Assembly: GCA_913020715.1 (NCBI GenBank) | Contig: CAJVZH010000006.1 | Span: 1 to 64,000 of the forward strand | Source: an uncultured Gammaproteobacteria bacterium | Lineage (GTDB): Bacteria; Pseudomonadota; Gammaproteobacteria; PS1; Pseudothioglobaceae | DNA: 64,000 nt | Direction of reading: 5' to 3' | In this document: piece by piece, positions 35,682-44,873 of the stretch | Numbering within the stretch: position 1 is the first letter of the stretch | How the letters are laid out: the number at the start of each line of letters is the position of its first letter | Made by a program: the position numbers and the translations under genes | The notes under the pieces: model-generated | The model's input: only the letters and a program-made list of their open reading frames with translations | The model's database searches: none | What the model was told of the DNA's origin: nothing

Positions 35682-36782
35682 ATGAAATATTTTGACACTA
35701 TCGTTGTTGGTGGCGGCATGATTGGCGCTTCCATAGCCTATGGCCTGAGTCGCTCTGGCCAAAAAGTGGCAATGTTCGACGAAGGTGACAACGCCATAAG
35801 AGCTGCACGCGGTAACTTTGGCTTAATTTGGGTGCAAGGCAAGGGCGCTAACAGCCCCGCTTATGCGGCGTGGACACGTCAATCAGCAAAACAATGGCCT
35901 AATTTTAATAAAGAGCTTTCAGAATTGACAGGTATTGATTTAGCTTTTGAGCAGAACGGTGGCTTTGACTTTTGTTTGAATGAGGTGGAGTTCAAACAAA
36001 GACAGGCGTTAATGGAGAAAATACACTCTGATAGTCAAGGCGATTTTAACTTTGAAATGCTCAGCCATGACAACCTCAAGCAATTGTTGCCAAATATTGG
36101 CCCAACGGTAGCTGGCGCGTCTTTTAGTAAATTGGATGGGCATGTTAACCCACTATATTTATTAAAAGCACTTCACAAGGCATTTAAACAGCTGGGTGGA
36201 GAGCTCATCACAAAACCCGTTACTGATATTAATTACAAAAATAAAGTCTTTCAGGTTAATGCAGAGATGGACGAGTTTACAAGTGCAAAAGTTGTTCTTG
36301 CGGCGGGTTTCTTTAATAAAACATTAGCTCCAAAAGTGGGCTTAAGTGTGCCGGTATATCCACAACGTGGCGAGATTCTTGTCACTGAAAAAGTCAAACC
36401 ACTTCTAGACCACCCTACCGGTTTGGTGCGCCAAACCCGTGAAGGAGGCTTAATGCTGGGCGATTCACATGAAGACGTGGGCTTTGATGAGGGTACTAAT
36501 ATTCGTGAAATTCAACAAATTGCAAAGCAAACAATTACTATCTTCCCAAATTTAAAAAACGTAAAAATGGTAAGGGCCTGGGGGTCGCTACGCATCCTCA
36601 CCAAGGACGGACTCCCTATTTATGATCATTCGGACTCCTGCCCCGGCGCTTACGCTTTTTCTTCTCATTCCGGTGTAACCTTGGCAGCTACTCATGCTCT
36701 TGATGTTGCATCTTACATAGCAAAAGACGGCCTTTTACCTTCGTCACTCGCTTGCTTTAGCGCAAGGAGATTTGATGTTTAA
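35682..36782 (+). CDS. FAD-dependent oxidase/dehydrogenase, beta-type subunit (OoxB/HcnC/LhpB-like)
   Basis: A 366-residue DAO-family flavoprotein with the Rossmann motif VVGGGMIGASIAYGLS at the N-terminus and the C-terminal FSSHSGVTLAATHA block. Together with the next two genes it forms the alpha-beta-gamma set seen in D-hydroxyproline dehydrogenase, octopine/nopaline oxidase and hydrogen cyanide synthase. This subunit would oxidise the amino- or imino-acid substrate. Divergent from the binding-protein gene of the second importer, so uptake and oxidation are probably linked. The exact substrate is unknown. Confidence 0.85.
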   Translation: MKYFDTIVVGGGMIGASIAYGLSRSGQKVAMFDEGDNAIRAARGNFGLIWVQGKGANSPAYAAWTRQSAKQWPNFNKELSELTGIDLAFEQNGGFDFCLNEVEFKQRQALMEKIHSDSQGDFNFEMLSHDNLKQLLPNIGPTVAGASFSKLDGHVNPLYLLKALHKAFKQLGGELITKPVTDINYKNKVFQVNAEMDEFTSAKVVLAAGFFNKTLAPKVGLSVPVYPQRGEILVTEKVKPLLDHPTGLVRQTREGGLMLGDSHEDVGFDEGTNIREIQQIAKQTITIFPNLKNVKMVRAWGSLRILTKDGLPIYDHSDSCPGAYAFSSHSGVTLAATHALDVASYIAKDGLLPSSLACFSARRFDV

Positions 36783-37071
36783 ATCGATCAATAGCAACCA
36801 AGGTGAACTGATTACCATTTACTTTGAGGGCAAGACGCTGAACGTGCCTAAAGATTACAATGTTGCAACCGCTCTGCTTTGGGCGGGTGTTTGTGATTTC
36901 AGAGAAACGACGCTAAATAATATGAAGCGCGGACCTTACTGCATGATGGGTGTGTGTTTTGATTGCCTAATCAACATTAATGGTATGGACAATCAACAAT
37001 CGTGCACAATCCAGGTCAGTGATGGCATGAAGATAAAACGCCAAGTTATTAACTCCTCAGGAAAAAAATGA
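36775..37071 (+). CDS. 2Fe-2S ferredoxin-like gamma subunit of the dehydrogenase (HcnA/LhpF-like)
   Basis: 98 residues from the ATG at 36775, preceded by AAGGAGA; overlaps the end of the beta-subunit gene by 8 bases. The cluster motif is RGPYCMMGVCFDCLI plus a later cysteine in QQSCTIQV, the pattern of the small subunit or fused N-terminus in sarcosine-oxidase-alpha-like proteins. It probably passes electrons between flavin subunits. Confidence 0.88.
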   Translation: MFKSINSNQGELITIYFEGKTLNVPKDYNVATALLWAGVCDFRETTLNNMKRGPYCMMGVCFDCLININGMDNQQSCTIQVSDGMKIKRQVINSSGKK

Positions 37072-38453
37072 ATAGCGCAAAATACGATATCATCATTATC
37101 GGTGCTGGCCCTGCAGGCATCAGTGCAGCAGTACTTGCTGATCAACACAAAGCCAGCGTCTTGGTTTTGGATGAGAATTGCGCCCCAGGCGGACAAATAT
37201 ATCGGGCCATTGAAAAGAATCAAAAAAGCGACAATGAATGGCTAGGTCAAAGCTATCAAGATGGCTTGCCTTTGATTGAGGATTTTAGACGGAGTCGTGT
37301 CAACTACCAACACTCTGCAAAAGTGTGGCATTTGTCTGGCGCTAAGGCGGTGCACTACTCGGTTAACGGTAAGTCGCATTCAGCGAAAGGCGGGCAAATA
37401 CTGGTGGCAACTGGTGCACAAGAGCGGCCCTTTCCTGTACTAGGTTGGACACTAAACGGCGTAATGAGTGCTGGTGCAGCACAAATATTATTAAAAGAAT
37501 CTGGCGTTGTTTATGAAGACGCTGTTTTTGTTGGTACGGGCCCATTGTTGTATTTAATAGTACATCAATACATCTCAGCTGGGATTCCCATTAAAGCCAT
37601 TATTGACACCACTCCAAGAGGTAATTATTTGCGCGCTTTGAGACACAGCTTTGGAGTGCTAAAAAATACCAAAAACATTTTTCAAGGCTGGCGCTGGAAG
37701 TGGGAAATTATCAAATCTGGCACACTCTATATATCCAATATTAGTGACGTAAGAATAAATGGTTCCGACTCTGTAGCAAGTGTTGAGTATTGTCAAAGAA
37801 GCAAATGGAAAAACCTCAATTGCAAGCAGGTGTTTCTTCATCAAGGGGTTACCCCTGAACTCAACACCAGTCTTTCTGCTGGATGCGACAAGAGCTGGGA
37901 TGCACGGCAAGCCTGCTGGACAATTGACGTTGATCAATACGGCCAATCAAGTGTTGACGGAATCTCTGTTGCTGGCGATGCAAGCTCGATAGCTGGAGGT
38001 GTTGCGGCGGCACAAAGAGGCTCAATTGCAGCGCTCAATATGCTTTACAATCTTGAGCTAATTTCAAGAGGCGATAGAAAGGTTTTATCAAAACCCTTTA
38101 AAAAGAAACTAAGCAAGGAAATGGCTGTAAGGCCGTTTATTGACTCTTTATTTAAACCGCATGTGCGTTATCGCACGCCACAAGATAACGAAACAATTGT
38201 GTGTCGCTGCGAGGAGGTAACATTAGCTCAAATTAAAGAGTCGATAGGCGTTGGCTGCAAAGGCCCAAGCCAGCTCAAAAGCTTCACACGCTGCGGCATG
38301 GGGCCTTGTCAGGGCAGGCTTTGTGGATTAAGTGTGACCGAAATACTTGCAAAAGAACTAGAGATTAGAGAAGAGCAAGCGGGTTATTACAATGCTCGCC
38401 CACCCATTAAACCCGTTACTTTGGCCGAATTGGCAAGCCTTGACGAAACTTAG
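37068..38453 (+). CDS. FAD/NAD(P)-binding alpha subunit of the dehydrogenase (HcnB/OoxA/LhpE-like)
   Basis: A 461-residue pyridine-nucleotide-disulfide-oxidoreductase-like flavoprotein: IIIGAGPAGISAAVLA at the N-terminus, a second dinucleotide fold near VFVGTGPLLYLI, SVAGDASSIAGG, and a C-terminal BFD-like Fe-S domain with CRCEEVTLAQI and FTRCGMGPCQGRLCG. ATGA overlap with the gamma-subunit gene. It converges with the pabB-like gene, overlapping it by 4 bases. Confidence 0.88.
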   Translation: MNSAKYDIIIIGAGPAGISAAVLADQHKASVLVLDENCAPGGQIYRAIEKNQKSDNEWLGQSYQDGLPLIEDFRRSRVNYQHSAKVWHLSGAKAVHYSVNGKSHSAKGGQILVATGAQERPFPVLGWTLNGVMSAGAAQILLKESGVVYEDAVFVGTGPLLYLIVHQYISAGIPIKAIIDTTPRGNYLRALRHSFGVLKNTKNIFQGWRWKWEIIKSGTLYISNISDVRINGSDSVASVEYCQRSKWKNLNCKQVFLHQGVTPELNTSLSAGCDKSWDARQACWTIDVDQYGQSSVDGISVAGDASSIAGGVAAAQRGSIAALNMLYNLELISRGDRKVLSKPFKKKLSKEMAVRPFIDSLFKPHVRYRTPQDNETIVCRCEEVTLAQIKESIGVGCKGPSQLKSFTRCGMGPCQGRLCGLSVTEILAKELEIREEQAGYYNARPPIKPVTLAELASLDET

Positions 38454-39742
38454 TCTTGGAACACCCTAACAAGGCCCGCGGCCTTGTGTTTGGTTTCTTC
38501 TAATTCTCGCTCAGGAATTGAGTCATAAACAATGCCTGCACCAGCTCTAAATGTAAGGGTCTTTCCGGTTTGGACAAAGCTGCGTATTAGAATGTTGAAG
38601 TCAATTTTACCATCCTGGCTAATATAGCCTAATGAGCCCGTATAGGCCCCTCTCGGCATTTGCTCTAATTCGCTAATAATCTGCATGCATCTAACTTTAG
38701 GGCAGCCGGTAATCGTCCCACCTGGAAACAACGCTCTAATCAAGTCCTTAACACCAACACCCTCTCTAACTTTGCCTTTGATATTGGAAACAATATGATG
38801 CACATAAGGATAGGTCTCTAGAGTCATAACCTCATTGACGTAAACACTGCCGTACTCGCACACCCTACCCATGTCGTTGCGCTCTAGGTCAAGCAACATA
38901 ATGTGCTCAGCTTGTTCTTTAGGATGATTAATAAGGTGCTGTTTTTGCACTTCGTCATCGCCATCTTTGCCCCGCGGATGGGTGCCAGCAATCGGTCGAG
39001 TTTGCACAACCCCATCTTGAACGCTGAACAATCTTTCCGGCGAAGATGAAATAATAGCAAAATCCTGATATTGAATCAGCGCAGAAAATGGCGCTGGATT
39101 GGCTTTTCTCAGGGCATTATAGATAATGGCAGAATCCATTTCATCGTCCAGCCCATATTGCCATTGTCTGGACAAGTTAACCTGGAAAACGTCACCAGCC
39201 ATGATGTAGTCGCGGGATGATTTAACGCCATTGACAAATTTACCCTCTTTCTCCTGGGTGAGTTCACCAGTAACACGGGCCGACGGAATGGCTTTGACGG
39301 CTTCAATATCCCCCAAAATTTGATCCATACGCTCCTTGGAGTCGTACTCATCAATAAGATAAAAAACGTCCTCTTGATGATCCACAATAATAGCGCTTGG
39401 AATTTCTACAGCATAAGCAATAGGTAGGTCAGAAGTGTGTAGGTCATCCTTCAGAATAGGCTCTATTTGCCCAATTAACTCATAAGAAAGATAGACAAAC
39501 CAGCCACCAGAAAATGGCAAATCGGATACCTGAGGATCTTTGTTTAACTTTGATTCGAGCTCAGAAAGGAAATTGAAATCAGCAAAGTCATTAAGGACAA
39601 TGTTTTGCCCCGGAAAGGCAAATAAAATTGAATAGCGGTTGATATCATTATGATGGACGCTTTCCAGTAGAAAAGGATAACGCTCTTTGTTGTAATAACA
39701 AAGAGCAGCCAAGTCAACGGCAGCAATTTCTTGTACTAACAC
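38450..39742 (-). CDS. pabB: Aminodeoxychorismate synthase component I-like chorismate enzyme
   Basis: A 430-residue chorismate-binding enzyme, probably making aminodeoxychorismate for folate with a PabA partner not present here. Conserved C-terminal blocks: LLDLERNDMGRV, LFPGGTITGCPK and FRAGAGIVYDS. The length and the GTITGCPK context fit PabB. However, the chorismate-site motif reads RPIAGTHPRG, with Ala252 where well-studied PabB enzymes carry lysine (PIKGT) and TrpE carries alanine. An anthranilate-synthase-like function is therefore an alternative. An N-terminal LLES motif is also present. Four bases before cpoB on the same strand. Confidence 0.75.
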   Translation of the reverse strand: MLVQEIAAVDLAALCYYNKERYPFLLESVHHNDINRYSILFAFPGQNIVLNDFADFNFLSELESKLNKDPQVSDLPFSGGWFVYLSYELIGQIEPILKDDLHTSDLPIAYAVEIPSAIIVDHQEDVFYLIDEYDSKERMDQILGDIEAVKAIPSARVTGELTQEKEGKFVNGVKSSRDYIMAGDVFQVNLSRQWQYGLDDEMDSAIIYNALRKANPAPFSALIQYQDFAIISSSPERLFSVQDGVVQTRPIAGTHPRGKDGDDEVQKQHLINHPKEQAEHIMLLDLERNDMGRVCEYGSVYVNEVMTLETYPYVHHIVSNIKGKVREGVGVKDLIRALFPGGTITGCPKVRCMQIISELEQMPRGAYTGSLGYISQDGKIDFNILIRSFVQTGKTLTFRAGAGIVYDSIPERELEETKHKAAGLVRVFQD

Positions 39743-39746
39743 GCTA

Positions 39747-40430
39747 CTAAGATTCGAAAGTTAATTCTTGCAGCTCTTTGAGCTTACTCTCTGCCTTGAT
39801 GTGCAAAGAGTGTGTCGGAAATTTATCAAGCATTTCGGAAAGCATCATTTTTGCAGCCTCGATTTCGCTCAACTCCACTAATGTTTGCGCAAGCTCGTAC
39901 ATAGAGTTTGCATACTTTGGATGTAGTGGATTCTCTTGCTGAAATTGGACGAAAACCGACTTAGCTTCATCGTAGGACTCTTTAGCATAAAAAGCCCTGC
40001 CTAGCCAATATTGGGCGTCTGCAGCGTTCTTAAAATCAGAGTAACTTGCAAGATAATCATTAAACAGTGTAATTGCTGCATCGTGAGCACCAAAAATCAG
40101 TTGCTTTCTACCATCGGCGTAAAGTGTCGATGCCTTGTCTTCGTTTTCTTTTTGGGTGACAATGACTTCTTCAATGACTTTATTGGTTGCACCAACCTCC
40201 AGTATTTTGAAGAGTTCTTCAATTTGTTGGTTGGAAACTTTTTGCGCCTCTTGCAACAACTCAATTTGGTTTTTTAAGAGGTTGTTCTCATTAACCAGAT
40301 AGTTGATTTCTTGGTGCATGCTAAGTAGCGCAGCGTCAACATCAATAGAAACTTCATCCGCCTGAACAGCGGATGAAGTAAAAATTATAATAGATGAAAA
40401 ACTTAAGACGAAGAGCTTTCTCATGGGCAT
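39747..40430 (-). CDS. cpoB: Cell division coordinator CpoB (YbgF)
   Basis: Periplasmic partner of the Tol-Pal system that links outer-membrane constriction with septal peptidoglycan synthesis. 227 residues: signal peptide (about 1-24, ending VQA), a coiled-coil segment (35-75), and C-terminal tetratricopeptide repeats (DAQYWLGRAFYAKESYDEAK, YANSMYELAQTLVEL). Follows pal by 33 bases, as in the classical tolB-pal-cpoB order. Confidence 0.92.
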   Translation of the reverse strand: MPMRKLFVLSFSSIIIFTSSAVQADEVSIDVDAALLSMHQEINYLVNENNLLKNQIELLQEAQKVSNQQIEELFKILEVGATNKVIEEVIVTQKENEDKASTLYADGRKQLIFGAHDAAITLFNDYLASYSDFKNAADAQYWLGRAFYAKESYDEAKSVFVQFQQENPLHPKYANSMYELAQTLVELSEIEAAKMMLSEMLDKFPTHSLHIKAESKLKELQELTFES

Positions 40431-40463
40431 CTATTGTTGGTTTAAGAAAGCCTACCTAGAAGG

Positions 40464-41063
40464 TTACTGATAAATAAATTCAACACGGCGATTTTTCTGC
40501 CAGCTGTCTTCATCGTGAGTAAAGGCAATGGGCTGTTCTTCACCAAAACTAACCACTTCAACTCTGTTTTCAAGTCCATACAAACCAAGCACCTCTTTTA
40601 CGCTTAGGGCGCGATTTTCACCCAGGGCGAGGTTGTATTCCCTTGTACCTCTTTCGTCCGCATGACCTTCAAGTTTGAGTGAAATTCCTGGGTTGTTTCT
40701 CATAAAGTTGGCATGGTCAATAATAACTTGGGTTGCCTCTTCATCTATCTCAGTATCGTCGTAAGAAAAATACAGCACAAATGAAACACCTGCATCTTCA
40801 AGTGTTTCTACCGCAACTTCAGTTGCAGTTTGTGTGCGTGACTGTTCGCTTGAATCCACACCAGATTCAGCAAGGTCCTCACCGGAGAAGCTACCACTTT
40901 CGTCATCCAACATTAATACAGAATCACTCAAGTCCTCAACCTCAACCGCTGGGTCCGAAGGATTGATCAAGTCAAGGAATTTGTCGCCTAGATCTTGAAT
41001 TGATGTTCCGGCACAAGAGCTTAAAAAAATGACGCTTGTGAGTAAGATGATTTTTTTTGTCAT
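40464..41063 (-). CDS. pal: Peptidoglycan-associated lipoprotein Pal
   Basis: Outer-membrane lipoprotein binding peptidoglycan and TolB. 199 residues with lipobox LSSC (lipidated Cys17), an acidic Ser/Asp/Glu-rich linker (about 30-85) longer than in E. coli, and an OmpA-like C-terminal domain with FDYDDTEIDE-like start (YFSYDDTEID) and GHADERGTREYNLALGE. Between tolB and cpoB. Confidence 0.96.
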   Translation of the reverse strand: MTKKIILLTSVIFLSSCAGTSIQDLGDKFLDLINPSDPAVEVEDLSDSVLMLDDESGSFSGEDLAESGVDSSEQSRTQTATEVAVETLEDAGVSFVLYFSYDDTEIDEEATQVIIDHANFMRNNPGISLKLEGHADERGTREYNLALGENRALSVKEVLGLYGLENRVEVVSFGEEQPIAFTHDEDSWQKNRRVEFIYQ

Positions 41064-41074
41064 TATTGTTATCC

Positions 41075-42355
41075 TTATTTTGAGTAATTAGACCAGTTCG
41101 GTTCGCGGACTTCCGCCCCTTTTTGTGCCAACTCGACAATCTGGTTGTTGTGTAGTGAAATCACGGAAAGCACACCCTTGTTATCGCGATTCGTTGCAAA
41201 AATAATCATACCACCATTTGGTGAAAAATAGGGTGACTCATCCAACTTATTTTGCGTCAAAACAGTAAGGTCTCGGGTTTTAATGTCAAGCAAGGCAACT
41301 CGATAATCCTTGCCAACACGATGCACGAGCGCGAGTGCCTTTCCATCTGGTGAGAAGACCGGTTTTGCGTTGTAGGTGCCCTCGAAGGTAGCGCGTTTAA
41401 TCTTGCCATTGGTTAAATCTTTTATATAGATTTGAACTTGGCCAGAGCGATTTGACGTAAAGGCGATGCTCTTACCATCAGGCGAGAAATTTGCCTCAGT
41501 GTCAATAGCGCTGTCTTTTGTTAGTCTGATTAGTTTCTTACTTTCAAGTTGGTAGAAATAAAGATCTTTGTTACCTTCTCTAGATATGGTTAATACTAGG
41601 CCTTGACCATTGGGGTGCCAGCTTGGCGCTGATGCAATGCCGTCGAATCTTGGCAGTTTAATTGACTTAACCCGCATAAACGGATACTTAATAAACACTT
41701 CCGAGCGGCCATTTTTAAACGAAACGTAGGCAATTTTCTTTTGATCGGGCGACCAAGCAGGCGAAAGAATGGGATACGAGGACTTAACTACGGTTTGCGC
41801 GTTGTGGCCATCAGCATCGGCAATTTCAAGTTGGTAAACTCTGCCCATGTTTTCATCATTGGTCATTGTTACATAAGTAAGGCGGGTGTCAAACGAGCCT
41901 TTTTGACCAAGCAAAACGTTGTAAATTTTATCGCTTAGATAGTGCGAAATCCTTCTAATGCCGCTGTTATGTACCGCTATTTTTTTGCCGTATAGACGCT
42001 TTTTTGTATAAATGTCGTAAACATAGATATAAACATTAAACACCTTGCTGCTGACCTTTTCTATCTTGCCAAAAACAATCGCATCTTTTTTTCTTGCCTT
42101 CCAGTAACTAAAATCAATTTTATTGGTAATAACGCCTTTTGAGCTTAGGGCGTTGAATTGACCCGAACGATTTAAGTTATCACGAATAATATCGGCAATT
42201 TCGGCACCTTGCTCGGCATCATCAATGACCTCAAAGGGTGCAATAACAATTGGAAATGCGTTTTCTTCTGACTTAATGATTGTAACCTCAAGCAGTGCAT
42301 ATGCAGCTGTTGAGACAAGCGTTAAGAGGAGTACTAAGGTTTTTAAAATTTTCAT
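41075..42355 (-). CDS. tolB: Tol-Pal system beta-propeller protein TolB
   Basis: Periplasmic protein coupling the TolQRA motor with Pal. 426 residues: signal peptide (1-20), N-terminal domain, then a six-bladed beta-propeller with recurring SPDGK/SPAWSPDQKK and FTSNRSG units. tolQRA are not adjacent; upstream is iscX, overlapping it by 4 bases. Confidence 0.96.
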   Translation of the reverse strand: MKILKTLVLLLTLVSTAAYALLEVTIIKSEENAFPIVIAPFEVIDDAEQGAEIADIIRDNLNRSGQFNALSSKGVITNKIDFSYWKARKKDAIVFGKIEKVSSKVFNVYIYVYDIYTKKRLYGKKIAVHNSGIRRISHYLSDKIYNVLLGQKGSFDTRLTYVTMTNDENMGRVYQLEIADADGHNAQTVVKSSYPILSPAWSPDQKKIAYVSFKNGRSEVFIKYPFMRVKSIKLPRFDGIASAPSWHPNGQGLVLTISREGNKDLYFYQLESKKLIRLTKDSAIDTEANFSPDGKSIAFTSNRSGQVQIYIKDLTNGKIKRATFEGTYNAKPVFSPDGKALALVHRVGKDYRVALLDIKTRDLTVLTQNKLDESPYFSPNGGMIIFATNRDNKGVLSVISLHNNQIVELAQKGAEVREPNWSNYSK

Positions 42356-42549
42356 TCTTTTTCCTCGATCCAGTACATCTGAATAGCCTCTAGAACTCTT
42401 TCACCACACTGTGTTTCACCGGCATCAAACCCATCCAATCCAAGAACCAGATTCTGCAAGTCAACAAAGTTAACTGTTGTTGGGTCGATTTCTGGATGGG
42501 ATTCGTCCAGTGTGATAGCAATATCGAGTGAGTCAAGCCAAGTCATCAT
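42352..42549 (-). CDS. iscX: IscX-like small acidic protein
   Basis: A 65-residue acidic protein matching IscX/YfhJ, which binds IscS and iron and modulates Fe-S assembly. Features are TWLDSLDIA at the N-terminus, HPEIDPTTVNFVDLQNLV in the middle and VLEAIQMYWIEE at the end. IscX normally closes the isc operon; here it sits before tolB with a 4-base overlap, which is unusual. Start could be either of two consecutive ATGs. Confidence 0.85.
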   Translation of the reverse strand: MMTWLDSLDIAITLDESHPEIDPTTVNFVDLQNLVLGLDGFDAGETQCGERVLEAIQMYWIEEKE

Positions 42550-42631
42550 AAGGGGTATCGGGCGATAATATATTGAAATAATAAGGGTTAATTTTAATCA
42601 ATTGAGTTCGACTCAAGGACTCTTTTAATGT

Positions 42632-44737
42632 TTAATTTCGCCTTGCAGAAACAACCGTTGGGAGCTGCTTTAAGCGATGCAACACACTATTAAGCTGCAC
42701 AACGTTATTCACATCAACGATCAAACCCACTGCTTTTTTAGAGTGCGGCATGGTTTTTTGCTCAAGATGCTCAATGTTCACTTCGAGCTGCGCCAAGACA
42801 TTCGCAATTGTTGCCAACACACCACTTTGATTCTCAACAACGACGCGAACAGGCACTTGGAACAGTTCACTTTCATCGGACTTCCAGTCAATTTCAAGCC
42901 ACTGAGCGCTTTTATTTTTTATGTGGGCAAGGTTGGAGCAATTGTTGCGATGCATCACCATGCCTTTTGTTGTTGTCAATATACCGGTGACATGGTCGCC
43001 AGGTATTGGGTAGCAACAATGGGCGAAGTTAATTGCCATCCCCTTTGTTTTGTGAATAGTGAGCGCATTAATTGCGGCTTTTCCAGCATGCTGGATAAGG
43101 TGATTAACAACCACCGCAACAAATATCTCAGAAAGGCCAACCTTAATATAAAGATCTCTCGAAGTAGAGCAGTGCAACTCAGTCAAGCAATCGGCCCATC
43201 TTTGCTTTGAAATACTTGAAATTTTGATTTTCTGAAATTCAAGAGCATCGGTAATTAAGTGCTTGCCAAGTTTCGCTAAATCGGTTTTGGAATTTTCTTT
43301 AAGTTGCGCTTTGATTGCCGATTTAGCTCTGGGTGTTGCCACCATGCTCAACCAGCTTGGCTTGGGCTTAACGAATCGACTGGTGATAATCTCAATTGTC
43401 TGGCCAGTTTTAAGCTCGGACGAAAGTGGCGCTGAATTGCCATTAATTGTAGCTTTTTGTGTTCTCTTTCCAACATTAGTATGTACTGCGTATGCAAAAT
43501 CAAGCACTGTTGCTCTGAGGGGTAATTGAATGATTTCCCCAGTTGGGGTAAACACCAAAACCTCGTTTGAGAATAGATCCGCTTTCGTTCCCTCAAGAAA
43601 GTCAGTAGAAGAGTCGGTGCTTTTCTGAAGATCCAATAGAGAGCCAAGCCAGTTTTGCGCCAGTTTTTCGGAGGGTTCGACAGTACTCTTATAATGCCAA
43701 TGGGCGGCAATGCCATATTCCGAAATAAAGTGCATTTCTTTTGAGCGAATTTGCACTTCAATAAACATGTTCCTCGGCCCTAGCAAAACGGTATGCAGCG
43801 ACTGATAACTATTAGATTTGGGTACTGCAATATAATCTTTAAATTTCTGCGGCAAAGGCTTGTACAAACTGTGTAAGATGCCCAACGCCTGATAACAGTC
43901 CTTTGTCTCGTCAACAATCACCCGAAAAGCATGCATATCCAACACTTCCGAGAACTTTAGGGACTTATTCTTCATTTTGTTATAAACACTGCAGGGTTGC
44001 TTTTGTCTGCCTTCGACGCTGGCCTGAATGCCGTCAAATGTCAGTCTATTTTCAATCTCAGATTGAACAAGGGTAATCGTCTTTTTTTGGTTGCCATATT
44101 GTTTACTAATTTTGCGTTTTAGAATAAGGTGTCTGCGAGGGTGGAGTATTTCAAAGCAAAGATCGTCCAGCTCAACTCGGATACTGTGCAAGCCCAATCG
44201 GCGCGCAATTGGTGCATGGAGCTCGGTTGTTTCAAGCGCTTTTTTAATCTGCTTTTCGCGTTTCATTGCACCCAAAGTGCGCATATTGTGAAGACGATCT
44301 GCTAGCTTGATAATCATTACTCTCATGTCTTTCGACATGGCAAAAAACAATTTTTGGAAATTTTTAGCTTGTTTGTGTGAGCCCGAATTAAATTCTAAAT
44401 TGGTTAGGTTGGATACACCCTCAACAATGTGCGCGATTTGCTCGCCAAACTCCATGGAAATATCTTCCTTTGTTACAGTGGTATCCTCTATACAGTCGTG
44501 CAGAATCGCAGCAGCAATACAATAATAATCTAGGTTAAGCTCTGCCAATATAAGGGCCACCGCAATCGGGTGGTGAATATAAGCCTCGCCTGAGCGACGA
44601 AACTGACCTTTGTGGGCCGCCTCAGCAAGCTTGTGCGCTTTTTTTACAAGTTTAACTTCTGCCTTTGAGAGGTAAGTATCGAGCACGGAGCAAAGATCAC
44701 CGATGACGGTTTTTTTCTGAAAAAAAGCGATTGGCAT
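42632..44737 (-). CDS. spoT: Bifunctional (p)ppGpp synthetase/hydrolase (SpoT/Rel type)
   Basis: Controls the stringent-response alarmones ppGpp/pppGpp. The 701 residues have an HD hydrolase domain with intact YIHHPIAV and ILHDCIEDT (so hydrolysis is expected), a synthetase domain with RQKQPCSVYNKM, DMHAFRVIVD and FIEVQIRSKEMH, a TGS domain (VFTPTGEIIQLP), and a C-terminal ACT domain (VPVRVVVENQSGVLATIANVL). Divergent from bamD with a 136-base gap. Confidence 0.94.
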   Translation of the reverse strand: MPIAFFQKKTVIGDLCSVLDTYLSKAEVKLVKKAHKLAEAAHKGQFRRSGEAYIHHPIAVALILAELNLDYYCIAAAILHDCIEDTTVTKEDISMEFGEQIAHIVEGVSNLTNLEFNSGSHKQAKNFQKLFFAMSKDMRVMIIKLADRLHNMRTLGAMKREKQIKKALETTELHAPIARRLGLHSIRVELDDLCFEILHPRRHLILKRKISKQYGNQKKTITLVQSEIENRLTFDGIQASVEGRQKQPCSVYNKMKNKSLKFSEVLDMHAFRVIVDETKDCYQALGILHSLYKPLPQKFKDYIAVPKSNSYQSLHTVLLGPRNMFIEVQIRSKEMHFISEYGIAAHWHYKSTVEPSEKLAQNWLGSLLDLQKSTDSSTDFLEGTKADLFSNEVLVFTPTGEIIQLPLRATVLDFAYAVHTNVGKRTQKATINGNSAPLSSELKTGQTIEIITSRFVKPKPSWLSMVATPRAKSAIKAQLKENSKTDLAKLGKHLITDALEFQKIKISSISKQRWADCLTELHCSTSRDLYIKVGLSEIFVAVVVNHLIQHAGKAAINALTIHKTKGMAINFAHCCYPIPGDHVTGILTTTKGMVMHRNNCSNLAHIKNKSAQWLEIDWKSDESELFQVPVRVVVENQSGVLATIANVLAQLEVNIEHLEQKTMPHSKKAVGLIVDVNNVVQLNSVLHRLKQLPTVVSARRN

Positions 44738-44873
44738 TGAAAAATATTAATTACAACTATTAGGGGTATTATAAGCAGCTGACTTGGCAAAAAGCCAGTT
44801 TATACAAAGGTTTCTATCCCTTGTTTAGCCTAGTATAATTCCACTCATAAGCTTAATAAAAATCCAACTCTTT

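Noticed and set aside
35682-38453. Hydrogen cyanide synthase (hcnABC)
   Set aside because: The gene order differs from hcnABC and the adjacent amino-acid importer fits opine or imino-acid oxidation better. It cannot be fully excluded from sequence alone.
44760-44815. Hairpin TTGGC-AAAAA-GCCAG between spoT and bamD as a terminator
   Set aside because: It lies between divergent starts, has a short stem and no U tail.
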